A stretch of DNA of 64,000 bases from CAYPGT01 sp964512985. Its GTDB lineage: Bacteria > Cyanobacteriota > Vampirovibrionia > LMEP-6097. Below are positions 58,427 through 64,000 of this stretch, one piece after another; positions within the stretch are counted from its first letter, which is position 1, and each line of letters starts with the position of its first letter. Under the pieces are notes generated by a model. That model made no database searches. It saw only the letters and a list, made by a program, of their open reading frames with translations, and was not told the origin of the DNA. The translations under genes and the position numbers were made by a program. Where the stretch lies: positions 7,778-71,777 of the forward strand of contig CAZELI010000009.1 in the NCBI GenBank assembly GCA_964512985.1, written 5' to 3'.

Positions 58427-59440
58427 ATGGACAAGACAATAGCAATTTTTAGCACCCAACCTTACGATAAAGAATCGTTTGAGCTAGAGAATAAAAATTA
58501 TGGTTTTAACTTAGAGTTTTTCACCCAAAATTTATATCAGAAGACAGCGATGATGATTGAAGATGGTTCTGTAGTCTGTGCTTTTGTTAATGATGATTTA
58601 GGTAGAGATACTTTAGTTAAACTCAAAGATAAAGGTGTTAGTTTCATTGCCCTGCGCTGTGCTGGGTTTAATAATGTAGATATTGCTGCTGCTAAAGAAT
58701 TAGGAATAGATGTAGCAAGGGTACCATCTTATTCACCAAATGCAGTTGCGGAGCATGCTATAGCACTAATGTTATGCCTCAATCGTAAAATCAACAAGGC
58801 TTATAATCGTACTCGCGAAGGTAATTTTAATATCAATGGGCTTATGGGTTTTGATATCTCTGGTAAGACAGTAGGTCTTATTGGTGTAGGTCAAATCGGT
58901 GCTATTACAGCCCGCATTCTCAAGGGCTTTGGGGCAAATGTTATTGCTTATGATCCACATGCTAAATTTGACACAGAACAGATAGCTTCTGTATCATTAG
59001 CAGAGCTGCTTACAAAGTCAGATATCATAAGCTTACATTGTCCGCTTAACGCTGAAACCCAACATATTATTTCTGACGACACTATTAATCAAATGAAACC
59101 TGGTGTCATGCTTATCAACACTAGTAGGGGTGCAGTTTTAGATACTAAGGCAACTATCCAAGGATTAAAGAACAAACGCATAGGTTATTTGGGTATTGAT
59201 GTCTATGAAGAGGAAGAGCATGTTTTCCACCAAGATTTATCTGCAAAGATTCTCCAAGATGATGATCTAGCTAGGTTGCTTAGCTTCCCGAACGTCATCG
59301 TCACTGGACATCAAGCTTTCTTTACGCAAGAGGCTGTGACTAATATTGCAAAGACTACCTTCTCAAACATCGCTGCGTTTTTTGATAAACAGCAAGATTC
59401 GCTTAAAACACAACCCGTGCCGAATCTGGTGACGGTATAA
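58427..59440 (+). CDS. D-lactate dehydrogenase-type 2-hydroxyacid dehydrogenase
   Basis: NAD-dependent D-2-hydroxyacid dehydrogenase. Motifs: VPSYSPNAVAEHAIALML, the Rossmann loop LIGVGQIGAITARIL with IAYDPHAK, ISLHCPLNAETQHII, LINTSRGAVLDTKA, GYLGIDVYEEEE and VTGHQAFFTQEA. The catalytic Arg-Glu-His are in these stretches. The DVYEEE and HQAFFT segments favour the LdhA/fermentative D-lactate branch. 337 aa. TGCTATACT lies 15 nt before the ATG. Monocistronic. Confidence 0.93.
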   Translation: MDKTIAIFSTQPYDKESFELENKNYGFNLEFFTQNLYQKTAMMIEDGSVVCAFVNDDLGRDTLVKLKDKGVSFIALRCAGFNNVDIAAAKELGIDVARVPSYSPNAVAEHAIALMLCLNRKINKAYNRTREGNFNINGLMGFDISGKTVGLIGVGQIGAITARILKGFGANVIAYDPHAKFDTEQIASVSLAELLTKSDIISLHCPLNAETQHIISDDTINQMKPGVMLINTSRGAVLDTKATIQGLKNKRIGYLGIDVYEEEEHVFHQDLSAKILQDDDLARLLSFPNVIVTGHQAFFTQEAVTNIAKTTFSNIAAFFDKQQDSLKTQPVPNLVTV

Positions 59441-59478
59441 ATTTCAAAAACCATATGCTAGTATATATGTAAGTGTCC

Positions 59479-60492
59479 ATGGGCAAAGATGATATGAAGA
59501 ATAAGTTACAGATTCGCAATAGCACTGCCGAGTTTTTGATTTTCACTTCTCAAGCAAAAGAAGAAGGAATTGAAGTTAGATATGAAGATGAAACTATCTG
59601 GTTAAGCCAAAAGTTAATAGCTGAATTATTTTCTGTAGACCGCTCTGTTATTACAAAACATATACAAAATATCTTTCAAGAAGGAGAACTCGAAGAAAAA
59701 AGCAATGTGCAAAAAATGCACATTGCAAATTCAGATAAACTAGTCAATTATTACAATCTAGATGTAATAATATCTGTTGGTTATAGAGTAAATTCACTTA
59801 GGGCAACTCAGTTCCGCCAATGGGCAACACAGATTCTTAAAGAATTTGCGATCAAGGGTTATGTCTTGGACAAGAAGAGGCTTGAAAACGGCAGCTATCT
59901 TGGTGAAGACTATTTTGAAAAATTACTCGAAGACATTCGAGAGATTCGCCTTAGTGAGCGTAGATTCTACCAAAAAATTACTGACATATATGCAACTAGT
60001 ATTGATTACAACAAAGAAGCACCAACTACAAAAGAATTCTTTGCTAAAGTGCAAAACAAGCTCCACTATGCAATTCATGGATATACAGCTGCTGAATTAA
60101 TAATGGAACGAGCTAATAGTAACAAGCCGTTTATGGGACTTACTAGTTGGGAGAATAGTCCTTATGGCAAAATTCTCAAAACTGATGTAAGCATTGCCAA
60201 AAATTATTTGACTAAAGAAGAGATAGATTCTCTAGGACGAATAGTTAATGCTTACTTAGAATTAGCAGAAGATAAAGCTAAGCGCAGAATCCCAATGACA
60301 ATGGAAGATTGGGCTAAAAGACTTGATAAATTTTTAGAGTTTGATGATAGGAAAGTTCTACAGGACGCAGGCGGCATTAGTGCTGAGCTTGCCAAAGATC
60401 ATGCCCTGAGCGAGTTTGAAAAATATCGAATCATTCAAGACGGGAAATATATTTCGGATTTTGATGAGGAAGTGAAGAAGTATCTGGCATGA
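59479..60492 (+). CDS. RhuM family protein
   Basis: 337 residues, homologous to the Salmonella pathogenicity-island RhuM family, found widely in mobile regions; molecular function unknown. Diagnostic stretches: VRYEDETIWLSQKLIAELFS, VDRSVITKHIQNIF, VISVGYRVNSLRATQFRQWA, ILKEFAIKGYVLDKKRL and FFAKVQNKLHYAIHGYTAAE. The first part resembles a winged DNA-binding domain. The next gene overlaps by 4 bp (ATGA). Two closely spaced starts exist (GTG 59473, ATG 59479). Confidence 0.88.
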   Translation: MGKDDMKNKLQIRNSTAEFLIFTSQAKEEGIEVRYEDETIWLSQKLIAELFSVDRSVITKHIQNIFQEGELEEKSNVQKMHIANSDKLVNYYNLDVIISVGYRVNSLRATQFRQWATQILKEFAIKGYVLDKKRLENGSYLGEDYFEKLLEDIREIRLSERRFYQKITDIYATSIDYNKEAPTTKEFFAKVQNKLHYAIHGYTAAELIMERANSNKPFMGLTSWENSPYGKILKTDVSIAKNYLTKEEIDSLGRIVNAYLELAEDKAKRRIPMTMEDWAKRLDKFLEFDDRKVLQDAGGISAELAKDHALSEFEKYRIIQDGKYISDFDEEVKKYLA

Positions 60493-61046
60493 TAGAAAAT
60501 ATTGCAATAAAAGAAATATCAGGCAAACTTATCAAACTCAGAATACATAAACGTTCTGATGTTGATGATATTTATAAAAATATACGTGATAAAGAAATTC
60601 AAAAATATACTTTAAAAATTCCTTTCCCTTATACTAAAACTCATGCAATTGATTTTATAAAACAGACTACTAAAAATAGAAAACTTAAAACAGCTTATGA
60701 CTTTGCCATAACCGAAATTGATGAAGATAAAGTTATCGGTGGGATTTCATTGATGAAAATTGATTATCAGCATAAAAATGCTGAACTTGGTTACTGGTTG
60801 GGTAAAAATTACAGAAATCAAGGATATACAACAGAAGCTATAGAATTGATTCTAAGATTTGCTTTCAATGAATTAAAACTAAATAGAATCTCTGTAAGAC
60901 TATGGGAAAAGAATTCAGCTTCAATCAAAGTACTCAAGAAGAATAAATTTAAAAAAGAAGGCTTGCTGAGAGAGGCTGTTTATAAATTTGGTAAGTGGGA
61001 AAATGATTTGATATTTGCTGTACTTAAGAGAGATTGGGTTAAATGA
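60489..61046 (+). CDS. GNAT N-acetyltransferase, RimJ/RimL type
   Basis: 185 residues. ISGKLIKLRIHKRSDVDDIY at the start, the acetyl-CoA site YWLGKNYRNQGYTTEAIELI (Q/RxxGxG/A variant), FAFNELKLNRISVRLWEKNS and VLKKNKFKKEGLLREAVY are typical of the S5/L12-alanine acetyltransferase branch that also contains drug and small-molecule acetyltransferases. Substrate unknown. It overlaps rhuM and the next GNAT by ATGA, a three-gene operon. Confidence 0.87.
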   Translation: MIENIAIKEISGKLIKLRIHKRSDVDDIYKNIRDKEIQKYTLKIPFPYTKTHAIDFIKQTTKNRKLKTAYDFAITEIDEDKVIGGISLMKIDYQHKNAELGYWLGKNYRNQGYTTEAIELILRFAFNELKLNRISVRLWEKNSASIKVLKKNKFKKEGLLREAVYKFGKWENDLIFAVLKRDWVK

Positions 61047-61537
61047 AACAAATAAATATAAACTTCAGACCTGCTAACTCTACAGACTTTGATTTTGTTT
61101 ATAAAGTTTATAACGAACCTAATACAAACCCTTACTTTTTATACGAACCTTGCAGTAAAGAAGAATTTAAGAATATTTTTGAAGAGTTGAGGCAAAGAGA
61201 TAGATTTTTAATTACCCAAAACAACCAAGAAGCTTGTGGAATTGTGACTGTGATTGCTGGTAAAGGTAGAACTAGTCACATTGCAACAATCGCCACTTTG
61301 GGAATTCTCAAATCTCATCAAGGACAAGGTTTAGGTAAAGCAGCATTGCAATTACTAATTGATGATTTAGAGAAAACTTACAAACGTATCGAATTAACCG
61401 TTGAGGCTGATAATCCTAAAGCCTTGAAACTTTATCAAGATCTGGGTTTCATTGTAGAAGGCACAATGAAATCATGGCTGAAAAGAAGAGATGAAGATGT
61501 CTATGTGGATGAAATAATGTTGGGGAGGGTTGGGTAA
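61043..61537 (+). CDS. GNAT N-acetyltransferase
   Basis: 164 residues. The acetyl-CoA site reads LGILKSHQGQGLGKAALQLL, preceded by a beta strand and followed by RIELTVEADNPKALKLYQDL and GFIVEGTMKSWLKR. Substrate unknown. Translationally coupled to the preceding GNAT; the pair may be a small acquired resistance or modification cassette. Confidence 0.85.
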   Translation: MKQININFRPANSTDFDFVYKVYNEPNTNPYFLYEPCSKEEFKNIFEELRQRDRFLITQNNQEACGIVTVIAGKGRTSHIATIATLGILKSHQGQGLGKAALQLLIDDLEKTYKRIELTVEADNPKALKLYQDLGFIVEGTMKSWLKRRDEDVYVDEIMLGRVG

Positions 61538-61624
61538 AATGGCAGGCCTTGATTGACTATTTTCATCAACTTACAATTTCTGAGATTGATATTGCCTGTA
61601 ATTAAGGGGACTTGATAAAAAAGC

Positions 61625-61654
61625 TTGCACTTTCAATAAACGAAAGGCTATTAT
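61625..61654 (+). promoter_or_regulatory. Promoter of gene 61662 (leaderless)
   Basis: TTGCAC (61625-61630), an 18-bp spacer and TATTAT (61649-61654). The -10 ends 7 nt before the ATG. One of the few promoters here with a recognisable -35. Confidence 0.5.
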
Positions 61655-61661
61655 TGTAATC

Positions 61662-62153
61662 ATGCAAGTAGAGGAATTAAGAAAATACGTTAAAGATTAT
61701 TTATGGAGTACTGATACTACCAAGCCTTATACAGGAAATGGTCGTTCAGGAATGGATGAATTAGTAATTTTACAATCAGGAAAGAAAGCTACCGAAATAC
61801 CATGTGGACATTTGATTAATCTAATTCTACGAAAAATGAGTGAAAATCCTTTTAGTACTATTTGCGATAATTTGGGTAAATTAATAGGCTTGGACTACAA
61901 GGGAACAGCAACAGTTCCAATGGTAGACGGTAAACAAACAGTAGATAAAGTTGCAGCACAAACATTAATAGACCAGATTAGTGATTTCAATACTTTAATT
62001 CATGGAATCTTAGGGAGTTTCCTTGCTGATCTTAATCATGTCAAACAAGAACTTATCTTCCGTCTAATTCATCCTAATGATCCGAATGCTATATCCGAAG
62101 CTTTAAGTAGGAAGAAGCCATTAGTTTTAGATGACACGCTTGCGAGTAAATAA
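61662..62153 (+). CDS. Helical protein of unknown function
   Basis: 163 residues with no recognised family. The middle (QTLIDQISDFNTLIHGILGS) looks helical. No signal or membrane segment. It carries its own promoter. It lies between the GNAT pair and a Gln/Asn-rich ORF. Confidence 0.5.
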   Translation: MQVEELRKYVKDYLWSTDTTKPYTGNGRSGMDELVILQSGKKATEIPCGHLINLILRKMSENPFSTICDNLGKLIGLDYKGTATVPMVDGKQTVDKVAAQTLIDQISDFNTLIHGILGSFLADLNHVKQELIFRLIHPNDPNAISEALSRKKPLVLDDTLASK

Positions 62154-62271
62154 ACAAAAGTTACCAGTCTTTTTAATTTCACGAATAAAAATTTGATCAA
62201 TGTATGAACCTTCATTGTAATAAGTCTTTGAAGAAGGGTGGATAACAGTATACACGCCTCAAGAAATTGAA

Positions 62272-62478
62272 ATGATGAAAATCAGAGCTATGCAACAGAT
62301 TGCTTATCAACAAGCTCTAAATACAATGTATAACAATATAAATCAACAAACTCAGAATAATCTTCTACGGCAGCAAAATAATTTATTGATGATGAATTCA
62401 TATCGCCCAAGTTATTATTCTGGAACTATTACTGATGGTGGTTTTGGAAATTATCGGGTTAATTTACAAGGATACTAA
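62272..62478 (+). CDS. Small Gln/Asn-rich protein
   Basis: 68 residues beginning MMKIRAMQQIAYQQALNTMY, then NNINQQTQNNLLRQQNNLLM, with a C-terminal Tyr/Gly-rich end (YYSGTITDGGFGNYRVNLQG). The frame is open about 13 codons upstream without a start codon. Low complexity makes homology calls unsafe; it may be a surface-linked or disordered protein, or not a gene. Confidence 0.35.
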   Translation: MMKIRAMQQIAYQQALNTMYNNINQQTQNNLLRQQNNLLMMNSYRPSYYSGTITDGGFGNYRVNLQGY

Positions 62479-62531
62479 AGTTCTAAAATACTATTACATT
62501 TCAGAACTTAACACACCCAACAAAATTCAAA

Positions 62532-62828
62532 CTAAATATAATCAAACTTAACACCACGAGTCTCTTCAACAGTTTCAAAAGCAACCTTGAATGCATGAGA
62601 TATATTTGCTGGAATTTTAATTTTACCAGGATATTTAATATGCAAATTTGCAAAGACTTCATCACAATAGGATGGTGCCAAAACTAAAACATTTAAAAAG
62701 TCGAAACTTAAATAATCAAGGTCTTTGGTGTTTTCAATAATTTCGGCAAGCTTACTATATGCCAAATGTCCCTCTTCACGCCCATGAAGGAACTTACCGT
62801 ATTTGATCATTTCAATTGTTTTAGGCAT
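62532..62828 (-). CDS. STAS-like (DUF4325-type) protein
   Basis: 98 residues. KFLHGREEGHLAYSKLAEII, DLDYLSFDFLNVLVLAPSYC and DEVFANLHIKY fit the STAS-like DUF4325 fold: a strand-helix unit with the D-F-x-x-V...S/P-x-F/Y pattern. Such proteins partner with HATPase anti-sigma-like proteins. It overlaps the upstream HATPase gene by 8 bp, a two-gene operon. Confidence 0.65.
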   Translation of the reverse strand: MPKTIEMIKYGKFLHGREEGHLAYSKLAEIIENTKDLDYLSFDFLNVLVLAPSYCDEVFANLHIKYPGKIKIPANISHAFKVAFETVEETRGVKFDYI

Positions 62829-63543
62829 AACTTAACTCAAAAAAGACATTGGCACCATAATTATAAGGTAACCCAATTTCTAATTGTTTGATTTGATTTG
62901 CAGCAAAAATCTCACAAAAACAATCACAAGACCTTATAAAAAGCTTACCTGCAAGTCCATTAAATATATTTTTTTGCAGAAAATATAGTCCATTGCCACC
63001 CATCTTTTGTCCTTTATAGTCCATAGGTCTTGAAGTAATGTTGGGTTGGACTGCTAATTGGATAGCTTCAATCTCAGATTCAATTTCAGGATATTTAAGT
63101 TTTAAAGTCTCTTTAAAGCCTACTCCCAAATCAGCTACAGCTATAATAAATTTTTTCTTATTTATATCATTTACGAATAAAGAAGCAACTCTTTTATAGT
63201 ATTTAGTAGGCCATCTACCCAAATTATGAGTAAATGCATTATCCACTATCTCTAAAAATGAACTAACTACTAATGAAGTGCTGTCTTGAGAAAGTTTAAG
63301 TTCTAATAGTAAAGTAAAAAGTTTTTCAGAACAATCATAAAATGAAGTTTTGTCTTCATGAGTATGAAAATAAATTTGGTAATTCTCTTTTCTTGAAAAA
63401 AGTTCATTCAATTCTCTAATTAAAGATTCTATTTCAACTTGAGAATCAGAAAGAAGTTTATAACTAAAATATTCAAATAATTCTAAAGGCTCCAATAAAT
63501 TAATTTTGGAAGATTCAATTTGATTATATTTAATTTCGACCAT
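62821..63543 (-). CDS. HATPase_c (GHKL) ATP-binding protein
   Basis: 240 residues. GHKL boxes: N-box FLEIVDNAFTHN (Asn102), G1 VADLGVGF (138-143) and G2 MGGNGLYFLQ (181-190). There is no dimerisation/phospho-acceptor histidine domain, so it is not a canonical sensor kinase; it is more like an anti-sigma/SpoIIAB-type or GHKL switch protein. Pairing with the STAS-like gene recalls partner-switching modules. The start codon is 2 bp from the left arm of a 46-bp inverted repeat, and the extended -10 at 63590-63595 lies at its inner edge. Confidence 0.7.
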   Translation of the reverse strand: MVEIKYNQIESSKINLLEPLELFEYFSYKLLSDSQVEIESLIRELNELFSRKENYQIYFHTHEDKTSFYDCSEKLFTLLLELKLSQDSTSLVVSSFLEIVDNAFTHNLGRWPTKYYKRVASLFVNDINKKKFIIAVADLGVGFKETLKLKYPEIESEIEAIQLAVQPNITSRPMDYKGQKMGGNGLYFLQKNIFNGLAGKLFIRSCDCFCEIFAANQIKQLEIGLPYNYGANVFFELSYA

Positions 63544-63589
63544 AAAATGGCACCGGGCCTTGCGTGTGGCGCGAACTGCCGCCGCGGAA

Positions 63590-63598
63590 ATTATATCA
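63590..63598 (-). promoter_or_regulatory. Extended -10 upstream of the HATPase gene
   Basis: On the minus strand TG-A-TATAAT matches the extended -10 consensus exactly. The predicted transcript start is about 63583, giving a ~40-nt leader made of the inverted-repeat arm. Confidence 0.5.
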
Positions 63599-63605
63599 GA
63601 AATGT

Positions 63606-63649
63606 AGTTAAGACTGCTTAAGGAGTTTACGACTTAAGCAGTCTTAACT
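63606..63649. repeat. Perfect 17-bp stem hairpin
   Basis: AGTTAAGACTGCTTAAG and its exact complement CTTAAGCAGTCTTAACT around GAGTTTACGA. It lies just upstream of the extended -10 of the HATPase gene, where a regulator could bind. There is no adjacent T-run. Confidence 0.85.
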
Positions 63650-63750
63650 GATTCTTCTAGCAGTAGAGGCTGAGGACGCAGTCCGAAGACTCTACAAGTT
63701 GATGATTTCCGCGGCGGCAGTTCGCGCCAAACCCAAGACCCGGTGCCATT

Positions 63751-63920
63751 CGCTAACACAGACACACACAGCCCCTGAGCCCAGGCTCGGCTCGGAGGTC
63801 CTTCGGACCTATCATGGGTCACGTTACAATGCTGATGACTTTGGTCTACCACGACCATGATATGCTCGCCTCGCCTGCCACTCGACCTAAAAGGGCGAAG
63901 TGGATAGCGGTGTAACACCG
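63751..63920. ncRNA. GC-rich, hairpin-rich block, possible structured RNA
   Basis: The block is GC-rich compared with its surroundings and has no convincing ORF. Visible stems: AGGTCC-TTC-GGACCT, AGCGGTG-TAA-CACCGCT, GAGCC-CA-GGCTC, and a longer-range TATCATGGGTC / GACCATGATA pairing. I could not match it to tmRNA, RNase P RNA, SRP RNA, a tRNA or a known riboswitch. Strand and ends are unknown. Confidence 0.35.
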
Positions 63921-63967
63921 CTCTGTAGTTGGGTTTAACAAAATTTTTCCTAATTCCCCCTAATTCC

Positions 63968-63996
63968 TTACATAAATAAGGACTTCGTGCTATACT
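63968..63996 (+). promoter_or_regulatory. Candidate promoter leading out of the window
   Basis: TTACAT (63968-63973), a 17-bp spacer and TATACT (63991-63996) with an upstream TGC (extended -10). Given the 6-9 nt habit of this genome, a start codon would be expected a few bases past the window end. Confidence 0.45.
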
Positions 63997-64000
63997 TACA

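Larger units (their letters stand above)
63546..63750. repeat. 46-bp inverted repeat enclosing a perfect hairpin
   Basis: Arms 63546-63591 and 63705-63750 are complementary with 3 mismatches in 46 bp and are GC-rich (GCGCGAACTGCCGCCGCGGA core). They enclose a 113-bp segment with a perfect 17-bp stem (63606-63622 and 63633-63649, 10-nt loop) and a smaller GGAC-TGC-GTCC hairpin near 63680. Confidence 0.9.

Noticed and set aside
63634..63918. 94-codon minus-strand ORF over the GC-rich block
   Set aside because: It runs through the inverted-repeat arm and several hairpins; its composition (Arg, Ser, Pro, Trp-rich) reflects GC content, and no promoter or ribosome-binding site precedes it.
63546..63920. 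tmRNA, RNase P RNA, SRP RNA or retron msr/msd at the window end
   Set aside because: No tag ORF or tRNA-like ends, no RNase P GAGGAAAGTC or SRP core motif, and no reverse transcriptase gene in the window.
1..64000. CRISPR array, tRNA/rRNA genes, intact insertion sequences
   Set aside because: No regularly spaced direct repeats, no GGTTCRA-type T-arm in a cloverleaf context, and no transposase ORF found; the dispersed repeats are palindromic and irregularly spaced.

Overview
The window is 64 kb of low-GC, gene-dense bacterial chromosome. I see no rRNA or tRNA gene, no CRISPR array, no intact transposase and no phage structural genes. The genes point to a diderm, piliated bacterium: a MlaF-type lipid-transport ATPase, a RodA/PBP2/M23 wall-elongation cluster, type IV pilus genes (pilT, a prepilin peptidase, a PilM-PilN fusion), a CdaA diadenylate cyclase and a two-domain glutamine-dependent NAD synthetase. 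The mix would fit a non-photosynthetic relative of cyanobacteria (Melainabacteria/Vampirovibrionia-like), but that placement is inference and no marker here proves it.

Layout. 0-5.8 kb: partial OmpR-type response regulator, cdaA, lysA, then a sirtuin-like protein of unknown role and a small gene paired with a retropepsin-like protease. 5.9-12.5 kb: nadE, gpmI, a small helical protein, mtnA, ndk, rpsP. 12.7-20.5 kb: a giant DUF4011-type helicase with a C-terminal nuclease-like domain, dapB, an AAA-ATPase/PD-(D/E)XK protein and the 3' wreck of a second ATPase. 20.6-27.3 kb: rph, an SsuBC-like ABC transporter pair, an unknown membrane protein, and dnaX with an apparent +1 frame change near its end. 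27.3-36.3 kb: mlaF-like ATPase, mrdA (PBP2), an M23 lipoprotein, rodA, ispG, yebC, a DUF6922-like gene, elbB and a multipass membrane protein. 36.4-47.7 kb: clpB, an arginine succinyltransferase (AST) set (astB divergent from hemerythrin-astA-astD), an archaeal-type ATPase, an M20 peptidase and a methyltransferase. 47.9-57.6 kb: pheT, pilT, dcd, an XRE-type regulator, a folK-rimI fusion, prepilin peptidase and pilM-pilN. 57.7-64 kb: a looser accessory stretch (RhuM, two GNATs, unknowns, an HATPase/STAS-like pair) ending in a long inverted repeat and a GC-rich, hairpin-rich block.

Two genome-wide habits stand out. First, most transcription-unit-leading genes have a TAnnnT -10 box (often extended TGn) only 6-9 nt before the start codon and no Shine-Dalgarno sequence. 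Transcription would then start at or next to the start codon, so leaderless mRNAs look common; I used this to choose starts for rph, ispG, the M23 lipoprotein and others. Second, several families of 40-125 bp palindromic repeats fill the intergenic spaces. Two of them sit in frame inside conserved enzymes (ispG and mtnA), resembling Rickettsia palindromic elements. I found no convincing hairpin-plus-T-run terminators.
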